Assembly (NCBI GenBank): GCA_002364005.1
Contig: DEXG01000015.1
Location: forward strand, 82,652-89,297
Direction of reading: 5' to 3'
DNA from: Phycisphaerales bacterium UBA3190
GTDB lineage: Bacteria; Planctomycetota; Phycisphaerae; Phycisphaerales; UBA1924
Length of the DNA: 6,646 nt
The translations under genes and the position numbers were made by a program. This document shows positions 1-6,157 of the stretch, in pieces (within the stretch, counting starts at the first letter, position 1; every line of letters begins with the position of its first letter). The notes under the pieces were generated by a model that searched no databases, was not told the DNA's origin, and saw nothing but the letters and a program-made list of their open reading frames with translations.

Positions 1-22
1 TATTGCCTATTGCCTATTGCCT
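1..22 (-). repeat. Tandem heptamer array (AGGCAAT x3)
   Basis: Read on the minus strand, positions 22-16, 15-9 and 8-2 are three perfect head-to-tail copies of AGGCAAT, and the array may continue left of the window. Related heptamers (RGGCRRT) occur as four-unit arrays at 5919-5946 and 6486-6513. The stop codon of the DUF2959 gene (TAG, complement of 14-16) lies inside the array. Its function is unknown. It resembles the class of short tandem heptanucleotide repeats described in cyanobacteria, but that is an analogy only. Confidence 0.85.
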
Positions 23-688
23 CTCCCCACTCATCTCATCAATAAACGCATTCGCCTCATCAATCGACGCCTCCATATCCGCGATCAATGAAGCGATCTC
101 CCCCTCAAGCTCACCCAGCGTCGAATCCAAACTCGCGATCGCCCGAGCATTCAGGTTGTGCTTGAGAAACAACACCTGATCGTTGAACGCATCGAGCACC
201 GGCCCCATCTTTCCCTCGGCCTTCCGCATCGAGTACAGCACATCCCCGAACCGCTGCCGCGTCTGATCCAGCTGCCTGGCCGACGCGTTCCGCAGCGACT
301 CCGTCGCGTACTCGTCAAGCTCGTCCTCCCACTCGTTGAACAACGCGTTGGCCACGCGATCCACGGCCACAATCTTGTCGCTCACCCGCTCGGCCCGGCT
401 CTTGGCCCGCTCAAGCTGGCTGTTGAGCCGCTTGTACGCCGACTCCAGCTCGCCCCCGTCGTAGCCCGAGAGCGACTTGAGCTCATCGAGCGTGCTGGCG
501 AACTGCTCCTTGGCCGACTCCTGCGCATCGCGCGTCTCATCGACCCGATCGACCAGCTGCTCCCGCTTGGGCGTCCCGAGCTTCTCACGAATCGCGATCC
601 CCGTCGAGGAACAGCCGATCGTCGGCAGACCCAATCCGACCAGAACCATGAACAACACCATCGTCCTTACACCGCTTCGTGTTCGCAT
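14..688 (-). CDS. DUF2959 family lipoprotein
   Basis: Predicted 224-residue envelope protein of the DUF2959 family (PF11172), whose function is unknown. Residues 1-25 look like a lipoprotein signal: Arg at 2, 4 and 8, a hydrophobic stretch at about 10-22, then TIGC with Cys26 as the likely lipidated residue. The -3 position is Thr rather than the usual Leu, so the lipobox is imperfect. The rest, about 36-220, is charged and probably all helical or coiled coil. It shows family hallmarks such as REQLVDRVDETRDAQ (42-56), LFNEWEDELDEY (116-127) and VLFLKHNLNARAIASL (172-187), and the length fits the family. An open frame extends upstream to 874, but the ATG at 688 is preferred because a perfect AGGAGG lies 6 nt upstream and the signal peptide begins there. 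The gene lies 67 bp downstream of a sulfotransferase gene on the same strand. The stop codon sits within a tandem repeat. Family assignment is firm; role is unknown. Confidence 0.93.
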   Translation of the reverse strand: MRTRSGVRTMVLFMVLVGLGLPTIGCSSTGIAIREKLGTPKREQLVDRVDETRDAQESAKEQFASTLDELKSLSGYDGGELESAYKRLNSQLERAKSRAERVSDKIVAVDRVANALFNEWEDELDEYATESLRNASARQLDQTRQRFGDVLYSMRKAEGKMGPVLDAFNDQVLFLKHNLNARAIASLDSTLGELEGEIASLIADMEASIDEANAFIDEMSGERQ

Positions 689-694
689 CGCATG

Positions 695-700
695 CCTCCT
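695..700 (-). promoter_or_regulatory. Shine-Dalgarno site of the DUF2959 gene
   Basis: The minus strand reads AGGAGG, followed by 6 nt and then the ATG at 688-686. This is a perfect anti-16S match at ideal spacing. It decides the start against longer in-frame alternatives reaching to 874. Confidence 0.85.
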
Positions 701-755
701 GAATACCACCACTCTAATCCCAAACCACCCAAAGCCGCAACCGACACCAGCATCC

Positions 756-1778
756 TCAGCACCGCAACCCCTCCAACGACGCAAGAACCCGCTCACCCTG
801 ATCCTCCGGCAGCACATCCGCCCCACGAACCACCCCCACCAGCGCTTCGAGCCGACGAGCATCCATGCCCACATACAGCTCGCCGCTCAATCCAGCCAGC
901 CCATCATCAAAGATCGCTCGCCCATCGAAGAACTCGTCGTACAACGCACCGAACGAGTCACGCCAGCAGGCAAGCAGCCCACGCCGCAGCGATACGGGCA
1001 CAAAGCGCTCTACGCACCGCGCCCGGTCTGGCTCACCCGCCGCCAGCATCGCATCACACAACCGACGCGTGCGGGCGCACACCTCCGCCTCGGGCATGCC
1101 CCGCAACCCCCGAGCAACCCGCAACACGACCGCCAACTGGTCCGCATCGAGTGAAATATTCGCCCGATCTTCGGGCCACTTCGAGCCCCCCAGATCATCG
1201 ATCCCCAGCAGGTGCATGAAGTCTGTGACCGCCTGCCCACCCACCAACGCATCCGGCGCATACTGCCGAACCGTGACCGACGCACGCCCAAACTGGTCCA
1301 CGAACCCCATCAACGCCCCGGTGTAAGCGAACCGCCCCACATGCTCGCGTGCAAAGCCGCGCACCGCGCGAAACAGATCCTCCGCGCCGACCAGCCCGTA
1401 ACGAACCATTGTGATAAAAAACGAAATTAGCGCCACATCCGGCTGACGCACATACGCAATCACCCGCACATCACAGCCCCGGAACATCTCCGCAAAGATC
1501 TTCGGCTCAAAGAGATGCAGACTCTCATGCGAGAAGATCACCGCATCGTGCTCGCACGAACCGATCTCCGCACGAACCGCATCAGACGAACGCTCCACCC
1601 GCGAAGCATCCCCCGAGATCAGATCCCAGTACAGGTCCGCATGCTGCGGCAGCTCGCCCATCAGCGGGTAGTGAACCCCTCGATCATCCAGCCACCCCTG
1701 GTTGCGAGCACAGAACACCTGAATCGCGCTGGTGCCCGTCTTCTCCCAACCGATATGCAGATACACCCGCTTGCCCAT
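756..1778 (-). CDS. Sulfotransferase family protein (paralogue A)
   Basis: Predicted 340-residue cytosolic sulfotransferase that would move a sulfuryl group from PAPS to an unknown, probably glycan, acceptor. The N-terminal strand and P-loop LHIGWEKTGTSAIQ (7-20) is the 5'-phosphosulfate-binding loop, with Lys13, Thr14, Gly15 and Thr16. The segment YVRQPDVALIS (109-119) is the 3'-phosphate site, with Arg111 and Ser119 in the canonical Arg-x7-Ser spacing. IFSHESLHLF (81-90) and RANISLDAD are typical of the bacterial HIGxxKTGT-type sulfotransferases. There is no signal peptide or membrane segment. ATG at 1778 places the P-loop next to the N-terminus as in its neighbour. A TTG at 1838 would add 20 residues unlike the family, and no strong ribosome site precedes either start. 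The gene is divergent from the paralogue at 1884-3011, about half identical over about 130 aligned residues by hand count. Its coding strand favours G- and T-ending codons, unlike that paralogue. Confidence 0.88.
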   Translation of the reverse strand: MGKRVYLHIGWEKTGTSAIQVFCARNQGWLDDRGVHYPLMGELPQHADLYWDLISGDASRVERSSDAVRAEIGSCEHDAVIFSHESLHLFEPKIFAEMFRGCDVRVIAYVRQPDVALISFFITMVRYGLVGAEDLFRAVRGFAREHVGRFAYTGALMGFVDQFGRASVTVRQYAPDALVGGQAVTDFMHLLGIDDLGGSKWPEDRANISLDADQLAVVLRVARGLRGMPEAEVCARTRRLCDAMLAAGEPDRARCVERFVPVSLRRGLLACWRDSFGALYDEFFDGRAIFDDGLAGLSGELYVGMDARRLEALVGVVRGADVLPEDQGERVLASLEGLRC

Positions 1779-1883
1779 CAACTCAAACCCCGCGCCACCC
1801 GTCAACGCCCGTTCACACCACGCCACGACGCAATCCAACGGGAACGCATCATATCAGTTCGACCGGGTATAGAATCCCGGATC
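1779..1883. promoter_or_regulatory. Divergent intergenic region between two sulfotransferase paralogues
   Basis: This 105-bp gap must hold the start signals for both outward-facing genes. A TAGAAT at 1870-1875 (5 of 6 matches to TATAAT, plus strand) ends 8 nt before the GTG at 1884. On the minus strand TATGAT (complement of 1848-1853, also 5 of 6) ends 9 nt before the alternative TTG start at 1838. I see no convincing -35 box for either and no clear operator palindrome, so promoter positions are tentative. Both distances would be compatible with leaderless transcripts. Confidence 0.35.
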
Positions 1884-3011
1884 GTGCGTGAACAACCATT
1901 CAACAGCCAGCCCCAGCCCGCCCAGAAGAACATCATCCTGCACATCGGGTGGGAGAAGACGGGCACCAGCGCCATCCAAAGCTTCTGCGGCCGCAACGCC
2001 GACTGGCTCGCCAAGCACGGCATCCACTACCCCCTCCTCTACGACACACCACAGCACATCTTCATCCACACCGGGCTCGCCAAAAGCAACCCCAAACGCG
2101 TCCGTGACCTCATCCCACGCGTACGGGCCATCGTCGACGAATCGCCCTGCCAGACCGTGCTCTTCTCGCACGAATCCCTCCACCTCGACGACCCCGCGGC
2201 CATGCGCGAGATGCTCGACGGTTACAACACCCGCATCATCGCCTATGTCCGCAACCCCGCCGACGCGGTAATCTCACACTTCACCACGCTGCTTCGCTTC
2301 GGCTCGCTCCCCGCGCACAACCTCACCAAAGCCATCCGCTTCTACAAACGCAACCTGCTCCCCTGCTTCGACTACTACTGGGCACTCGAGAACTTCGCCG
2401 CCAGCTTTGGGCGTGAGAACCTGACCGTGCGTCACTACCACCCCGACGCCCTCATCGGCGGGCAGAGCATCACCGACTTCCTGCACCAGATCGGGCTCCA
2501 GGACGCCGAGGGATCGTCGTGGCCACAGGGGCGGGCCAACCTCTCGATCGACGCCGACATGCTCCGCATGGTCTCACGCATCGCCCGCGCCACACCCGGG
2601 CTCAAGCCCCCAGAACGCAAGCAGCTCGCCCGCACGCTCTTCGACCTGTTGATCAAGAAGCTCGGCGCAGAGCCGAGCCGCCCTGTGCAAAAGTTCGTAT
2701 CTCCCACGCTCCGCCAGAAGCTGTACCGTTACTACGAGCCGAACCTGCAGCCGCTCTACGATCGCTACTTCGACTCAGAAGCCATCTTCAAAGCCCCAGC
2801 GCACGATCAGGGCACAGAAGAAGATCTCAAGCTCGCCAGGAAGCACACGCACTCGATTGCACGAACGATCCAACGAGCCAAGCTCGTCCCGCCGCGCATC
2901 GTCAAGCACACGCTCAACCGCGACCCGTACGCAGATACAACCGATGCCACAAACGACGATGTGGCCCAGGAGCGTACAGCACCCCTTACGACAACGGGTA
3001 ACCCAGCTTGA
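1884..3011 (+). CDS. Sulfotransferase family protein (paralogue B)
   Basis: Predicted 375-residue PAPS-dependent sulfotransferase, paralogue of the divergent gene at 756-1778. The P-loop LHIGWEKTGTSAIQ occupies residues 19-32, and the 3'-phosphate site YVRNPADAVIS residues 121-131 with Arg123 and Ser131. LFSHESLHLDDP, PDALIGGQSITDFLHQIGL and RANLSIDAD match the paralogue almost position by position, without gaps over about 130 residues. A C-terminal tail after about residue 320, rich in Thr, Asp and Arg, is longer than in the paralogue and looks unstructured. The frame is open back to 1515, but that stretch is antisense to the paralogue. No in-frame ATG lies between about 1755 and the P-loop, so GTG at 1884 is the best start. 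No good Shine-Dalgarno is visible there. Codons end mostly in C. The 3' end overlaps the convergent gene 2986-3774 by 26 bp. The acceptor is unknown. Confidence 0.88.
   Translation: MREQPFNSQPQPAQKNIILHIGWEKTGTSAIQSFCGRNADWLAKHGIHYPLLYDTPQHIFIHTGLAKSNPKRVRDLIPRVRAIVDESPCQTVLFSHESLHLDDPAAMREMLDGYNTRIIAYVRNPADAVISHFTTLLRFGSLPAHNLTKAIRFYKRNLLPCFDYYWALENFAASFGRENLTVRHYHPDALIGGQSITDFLHQIGLQDAEGSSWPQGRANLSIDADMLRMVSRIARATPGLKPPERKQLARTLFDLLIKKLGAEPSRPVQKFVSPTLRQKLYRYYEPNLQPLYDRYFDSEAIFKAPAHDQGTEEDLKLARKHTHSIARTIQRAKLVPPRIVKHTLNRDPYADTTDATNDDVAQERTAPLTTTGNPA
2986..3011. other. Tail-to-tail coding overlap of two convergent sulfotransferase genes
   Basis: The plus-strand gene ends with TGA at 3009-3011. 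The minus-strand gene ends with TAA at the complement of 2986-2988. The last 26 bp are therefore coding on both strands, which leaves no room for a terminator between the genes. Transcripts of the two genes would be complementary at their 3' ends. Confidence 0.85.
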
Positions 3012-3774
3012 CGATCTCCTCGCCCACCCGCTCTTCGATCATGTTCAATGCCGCATCCGAGAGCCCCGTCCGCCACTGCGCCGGGGCACCGCTGTGCACA
3101 TGCAGCTGATCCTTACCCAGCGCCTTCCCCTTCTCGCCGAAGAGTGATTTGCGCCAGTACGCCCGGAGCCCGCGCACGACCTCGATCCCCTCGAGCCCGA
3201 GCCACGAAAGCAGCTCGTGAAACAGCAGCATGTCATAATCAACGATCAGGTCTTCGTACCGTACATTGCGGAACACGCCCTGATCATCAAAGTTCGCCAT
3301 CTTCTTGATCGAGTTGCCCATCGCGGTATCAAGCTCGAACTTCAGCTGATCCTCGTACGATTCGTACGACCCGAGCTTCTCGCAGAAGGTCATCCCACCC
3401 CACCGCTTGTCGGGCACATGGAGCCACGCCTCATCGGACTTCAGGTGGTACCGCACCCCCGAGGCCAGCATGTCCCGTGGGTCGCGAACCATGTGCAACC
3501 CCTTCGCTCCGCGATCCTGCTTGCAGGCGCTCAGGTCGGGGAACGCGCTGTGGTAATCAAAGAACACGCCTGGACGATCATCTCGCTTCTCAACGACGCG
3601 CCGATGCTGCTCAAAGAACTCTTGTTTCTTGGAGTCAATCTTCCACGAATGATCGATCTTGTTGAGATGCACAAACCCCAGCCCGTTGTCCTGAGCCAGC
3701 AGACGAAAAGTGGATACCATCCACACCGTGCCCGCCTTGTGATGCGTCCCGACAAAAATATGTGCGCGTGTCAT
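2986..3774 (-). CDS. Sulfotransferase domain protein (Sulfotransfer_1-like)
   Basis: Predicted 262-residue sulfotransferase, of a subfamily different from its neighbours. The 5'-phosphosulfate loop is GTHHKAGTVWMVSTF (9-23), with Lys13 to Thr16. The 3'-phosphate site is MVRDPRDMLAS (95-105), with Arg97 and Ser105. VRYEDLIVDYDMLL (171-184) is the usual YExL strand after it. SGAPAQWRTGLS (228-239) corresponds to the C-terminal Gly-x-Trp-Arg/Lys nucleotide-binding motif of PF00685 enzymes, which the two paralogues to the left lack in this form. The length is normal for a compact bacterial sulfotransferase, and no signal peptide is seen. The frame is open to 3900, but ATG at 3774 puts the P-loop at the usual N-terminal place and avoids the gene at 3872. 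No Shine-Dalgarno is visible. A TATACT just upstream suggests leaderless expression. It is divergent from 3872-4729, with a 97-bp gap. The acceptor is unknown. Confidence 0.88.
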   Translation of the reverse strand: MTRAHIFVGTHHKAGTVWMVSTFRLLAQDNGLGFVHLNKIDHSWKIDSKKQEFFEQHRRVVEKRDDRPGVFFDYHSAFPDLSACKQDRGAKGLHMVRDPRDMLASGVRYHLKSDEAWLHVPDKRWGGMTFCEKLGSYESYEDQLKFELDTAMGNSIKKMANFDDQGVFRNVRYEDLIVDYDMLLFHELLSWLGLEGIEVVRGLRAYWRKSLFGEKGKALGKDQLHVHSGAPAQWRTGLSDAALNMIEERVGEEIVKLGYPLS

Positions 3775-3780
3775 GCAGCG

Positions 3781-3786
3781 AGTATA
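3781..3786 (-). promoter_or_regulatory. Candidate -10 box (TATACT) of the minus-strand sulfotransferase
   Basis: The minus strand reads TATACT, 5 of 6 to the TATAAT consensus, and ends 6 nt before the ATG at 3774. A start of transcription 6-7 nt downstream would fall on or next to the A of the ATG, giving a leaderless mRNA. That agrees with the absence of a Shine-Dalgarno. No good -35 box is found at 16-18 nt, so this remains tentative. Confidence 0.35.
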
Positions 3787-3859
3787 GCTCAACTCGCTCA
3801 GCGATGAGGGTAATCGATTCCAGCCGGCACATGTGATACACTGCCTCACCGAACCGACC

Positions 3860-3864
3860 AGGAG
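3860..3864 (+). promoter_or_regulatory. Shine-Dalgarno (AGGAG) deciding a TTG start
   Basis: AGGAG lies 7 nt before the in-frame TTG at 3872. It supports that TTG as the start of the sulfotransferase gene over the upstream GTG at 3833, which has no ribosome site and would add 13 residues unlike the family. Confidence 0.7.
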
Positions 3865-3871
3865 TTCACCT

Positions 3872-4729
3872 TTGACCAGCCACCCTGACTTCATCTGCAT
3901 CGGTGCTCAGAAAGCCGCGACATCGTGGCTCTACAACGCCCTCCGCTGGACACCGGGCGTCTTCCTCCCCGCGCTCAAGGAACTCCACTACTTCTCGCAG
4001 GTCCACTGCGAAGACGCCGCGCGATACGCGCCCAAGCAACGCCGACGACGCATCGACCAGTTCCGTGAGTTCCACCTCGGCAAGATCCACAAGAACAAGT
4101 ACCAGAAGATGGTCCTGCGCCAGCTCGAACACATCGACACCGAGACCGTCGACGACGACTGGTACCGCGGCATCTTCGACTTCGCCAACCCCGACGACAT
4201 CTGCGGCGAGATCTGCCCCTCATACATGACCATGAACATGCGGGGCATCAGGCACCTCATGAGCATGAACCCGCTCGTCCGCATCATCGTCATCGTCCGC
4301 GACCCCATCGACCGGGCATGGTCGCACATCCGCATGCTCGCCAGGTCAGAGCACCTCGATATCAACATCAACGCCATCACCGCCGGCAAGTCGCCGCTGA
4401 CCCCCTACCTGCAGTACACCGACTACGCAACCGCCATACCACGCTGGGAACGCATGGCCATACCGGGACGGCTCAAGATCATCAGCTACGACCAGGTCGC
4501 CAATGACCCGTACGCGGTCTTCGACGAGGTCACCGAGTACATCGGGCTCAAAGATGCCAAACCCCGCGATGACCTGACCGGGAGCGTGTTCAAGGGCAAC
4601 CAGGTCAAGCTCCCCGACGCCCTCCGCCTGCAGCTGCTCGAAAAGCTCGCCCCGCAATATGAGTACCTCGAGACCATTTTCCCCGACTTGGTCCCGACCT
4701 GGCTCGAGCGGCACCACGCGACCAGCTGA
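3872..4729 (+). CDS. Sulfotransferase (heparan-sulfotransferase-like, PF00685 type)
   Basis: Predicted 285-residue PAPS-dependent sulfotransferase of the type related to heparan sulfate and other glycan sulfotransferases. The core begins almost at the N-terminus: FICIGAQKAATSWLYNAL (7-24) is the 5'-phosphosulfate loop, with Lys14 to Thr17. FLPALKELHYF (31-41) and GEICPSYM (112-119) are family motifs following it. RIIVIVRDPIDRAWSH (137-152) is the 3'-phosphate site, with Arg143 and Ser151. LKIISYDQVANDPYAVF (201-217) is the downstream conserved strand and helix. The C-terminus is short, with no transmembrane anchor, so the protein is probably cytosolic. The TTG start at 3872 is chosen because AGGAG precedes it by 7 nt. 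It is likely co-transcribed with the glycosyltransferase 48 bp downstream, which points to a glycan acceptor; this is inference. Codons end mostly in C. Confidence 0.9.
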   Translation: MTSHPDFICIGAQKAATSWLYNALRWTPGVFLPALKELHYFSQVHCEDAARYAPKQRRRRIDQFREFHLGKIHKNKYQKMVLRQLEHIDTETVDDDWYRGIFDFANPDDICGEICPSYMTMNMRGIRHLMSMNPLVRIIVIVRDPIDRAWSHIRMLARSEHLDININAITAGKSPLTPYLQYTDYATAIPRWERMAIPGRLKIISYDQVANDPYAVFDEVTEYIGLKDAKPRDDLTGSVFKGNQVKLPDALRLQLLEKLAPQYEYLETIFPDLVPTWLERHHATS

Positions 4730-4777
4730 CCGGGACACAGATTGAAGGCCAACGCCCTCGATCCCCGACAAGCTGAC

Positions 4778-5917
4778 ATGAAACAAACGATCTGGATCCC
4801 GGACCAGTACACCTCCCAGTTCGGCCTGCTCGGGGCCATGGCACGCGAGCTGCGTGATGCGTTCGTGGCGGTTGGGCATGATGCGCGCATTGTCTCGATC
4901 GAGGACATGCCGAACATCGAGTCGGGGGTGCTGTTGTTTATGAACACCCCCACCACCATCGACATGCTGCCCAAGGCCCTGTTTGAGCCGGGCGGACGGG
5001 TGCGGGCGGTTCAGTACATGGTGGATCATCTGTTCGCGTTGCCGGATGGGATCCTGGATGCGTGGGTGGAGCGGGCGGGGCTGGGGAACTATCGACTCTG
5101 CATGCCCTGTGCGGATGATGCGCATCTGCTGCGGGCTCGGTTTCCGGGGTTGGTACATCGGTGGGTGCCGCATGGGGTGCCCCGGGAGGCGTTGTGTGCG
5201 GCTGAGGCGATCGATGCCGGGGAACACGCGGGGCGGGAGTTTGATGTGGTGGTGACCGGATCGGTGCGGACGCAGGAGTCGATCGATCAGCAGCTTGGGG
5301 CGTTGCCGGTGCAGTTGGCTGGGATGGCTCGGGAGATGGTGTATCTGATGATGGCTGAGCCGCACCTTGGGTATGTGGCTGCGGCGGACCTGGTCATGGG
5401 GACCGCGGGGGTGGTGACCGGGGATTGGAAGTCGCTGAAGCTGTTGTGGGCGTTGGTGATTGCGATGGTAAATCGGGAGCGTCGGTTGTCGACGGTGCGG
5501 GCGTTGCAGGGGTTACGGGTTGGCGTATTCGGTTCGTCGGCCTGGGAGTCGGAGTGCGTCGAGACGATTGAATACGCCGGCGAGATCGAGTATGCCCGCA
5601 ATGCCGAGGCGTTTGGGCGTGGGCGGGTCGCGTTGGCTTGGGGGCCTTCGCAGTTTGTGCATTCGTATTCGGAACGGATCATGCAGGCGATGGCCAGCGG
5701 TGCTTGTGTAGTGGCCGACGATCGGTTGTTGGTTCGGCGGGATTTCAAGGACTGCTGCACGCTGTTTGATTGGTCGAAGCCGGAGTTTGCCCGAAGGGCG
5801 GTTGATCGGGCGCTGGGTGATGCTGCGGGTTCGGTTGAGATGGCCCGAAGGGGGCGGGCTTTGGTGGAAGCGCGGTGCCTGTGGGAACATCGGGTGGGGG
5901 TGATGTTGTCGGTGTGA
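4778..5917 (+). CDS. CgeB-like glycosyltransferase
   Basis: Predicted 379-residue GT-B-fold glycosyltransferase; sugar donor and acceptor are unknown. The N-terminal half (1-155) looks like a degenerate first Rossmann domain, with IWIPDQYTSQFGLLGAMA at 5-22. The second domain starts at about FDVVVTGSVR (155-164). It carries the recognisable signature of the Glyco_trans_1_2/CgeB group (PF13524), HSYSERIMQAMASGACVVAD (295-314), in which the Glu299-containing helix is expected to contact the donor nucleotide. No signal peptide is present, so it is cytosolic. ATG at 4778 is preferred; a TTG at 4742 would add 12 residues, and neither has a strong ribosome site. It follows a sulfotransferase gene by 48 bp, suggesting one transcript. 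Base use changes inside the gene: about the first 25 codons end in C, and most later ones in G or T. The stop codon abuts a repeat array. Fold confidence is good; specificity is unknown. Confidence 0.82.
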   Translation: MKQTIWIPDQYTSQFGLLGAMARELRDAFVAVGHDARIVSIEDMPNIESGVLLFMNTPTTIDMLPKALFEPGGRVRAVQYMVDHLFALPDGILDAWVERAGLGNYRLCMPCADDAHLLRARFPGLVHRWVPHGVPREALCAAEAIDAGEHAGREFDVVVTGSVRTQESIDQQLGALPVQLAGMAREMVYLMMAEPHLGYVAAADLVMGTAGVVTGDWKSLKLLWALVIAMVNRERRLSTVRALQGLRVGVFGSSAWESECVETIEYAGEIEYARNAEAFGRGRVALAWGPSQFVHSYSERIMQAMASGACVVADDRLLVRRDFKDCCTLFDWSKPEFARRAVDRALGDAAGSVEMARRGRALVEARCLWEHRVGVMLSV

Positions 5918-5918
5918 G

Positions 5919-5946
5919 GGGCAATGGGCAGTAGGCGATGGGCAAT
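5919..5946 (+). repeat. Tandem heptamer array (GGGCAAT-like x4)
   Basis: Four in-phase heptamers lie at 5919-5925 (GGGCAAT), 5926-5932 (GGGCAGT), 5933-5939 (AGGCGAT) and 5940-5946 (GGGCAAT). The array starts one base after the TGA of the glycosyltransferase gene and forms the left part of the larger repeat copy. It is the same repeat type as at 1-22 and 6486-6513. Confidence 0.85.
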
Positions 5947-5964
5947 GGGAGGGAGAGGGGTGTG

Positions 5965-5987
5965 CCTCCCCGCGCCTCGCGGGGAGG
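5965..5987. repeat. Perfect 10-bp stem-loop in repeat copy 1
   Basis: The left arm CCTCCCCGCG (5965-5974) pairs fully with CGCGGGGAGG (5978-5987) around a 3-nt loop, CCT. It could stop or shield the 3' end of the glycosyltransferase transcript 48 bp upstream. No U run follows on either strand, so it is not a classical intrinsic terminator. Confidence 0.8.
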
Positions 5988-5991
5988 TGGG

Positions 5992-6004
5992 CCGCCGAAG
6001 GCGG
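5992..6004. repeat. Small stem-loop (CCGCC-GAA-GGCGG) in repeat copy 1
   Basis: A perfect 5-bp stem with a GAA loop lies 4 bp after the larger hairpin. It is conserved base for base at 6559-6571 in the second copy. Confidence 0.65.
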
Positions 6005-6040
6005 GTCGGAGGGGTCTTTGGAGGGTTGGGGTGGGTGTGA

Positions 6041-6157
6041 GATGCAAGGCTGAAGCCCCCTTTCCGCCATAGGCGGACTGACGCGTGACACCTCCGCCGC
6101 TGGTGCGGGGGAGGCTGCGGTTTCTTGTGCCTGCTTGCGCCCTCGCGGGGAGGGGCA
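6041..6157. other. Non-coding spacer with further small palindromes
   Basis: The stretch lies between repeat copy 1 and the conserved part of the small gene. It holds a 6-bp stem at 6063-6077 (TCCGCC, ATA loop, GGCGGA) and an imperfect stem pairing 6134-6144 with 6150-6159 with one bulged base. The segment around 6138-6153 resembles the hairpin core of the neighbouring repeat and may be a decayed fragment of it. The minus-strand frame of the small gene passes through without a stop, but its codons lose the C-ending bias there. Confidence 0.5.

Larger units (their letters stand above)
5919..6040 (+). repeat. Dispersed hairpin element, copy 1
   Basis: A 122-bp block that aligns without gaps to 6486-6607, with 7 mismatches by hand count. 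From 5965 onward, 74 of 76 positions match. In order it holds four heptamers, a purine-rich stretch, a perfect 10-bp hairpin at 5965-5987, a 5-bp hairpin with GAA loop at 5992-6004, and a G-rich tail. The copy begins right after a gene stop codon. I see no transposase or coding capacity. It looks like a non-autonomous, palindromic intergenic repeat of the kind common in GC-rich genomes. Confidence 0.85.

Noticed and set aside
689..755. Promoter for the DUF2959 gene in the gap to the sulfotransferase gene
   Set aside because: The best hexamers on the minus strand match consensus poorly (TTGCGG and TAGAGT, 18 nt apart). Co-transcription with the upstream sulfotransferase is equally possible.
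158..1219. Long plus-strand open frame of 353 codons
   Set aside because: It is antisense to the DUF2959 and first sulfotransferase genes. Its product is His/Pro/Arg-rich with no recognisable domain, as expected from the complement of GC-rich genes.
1515..1883. Upstream extension of the plus-strand sulfotransferase frame
   Set aside because: It is antisense to the start of the divergent paralogue, carries no family similarity, and would place the P-loop some 140 residues in. The GTG at 1884 fits better.
4780..4980. Replication origin at the skew flip
   Set aside because: The direction of the change would fit an origin, but I see no DnaA boxes, no AT-rich unwinding region and no origin-linked genes; the point lies inside a coding region.
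4346..5365. Minus-strand open frame of 339 codons
   Set aside because: It covers the opposite strand of the sulfotransferase and glycosyltransferase genes, both well supported by motifs. The predicted protein is compositionally odd and featureless.
5965..5987. Intrinsic terminator of the glycosyltransferase transcript
   Set aside because: The stem is strong, but no T run follows on either strand, and the same hairpin occurs in copy 2 away from any plus-strand gene end. It is better described as part of the repeat.
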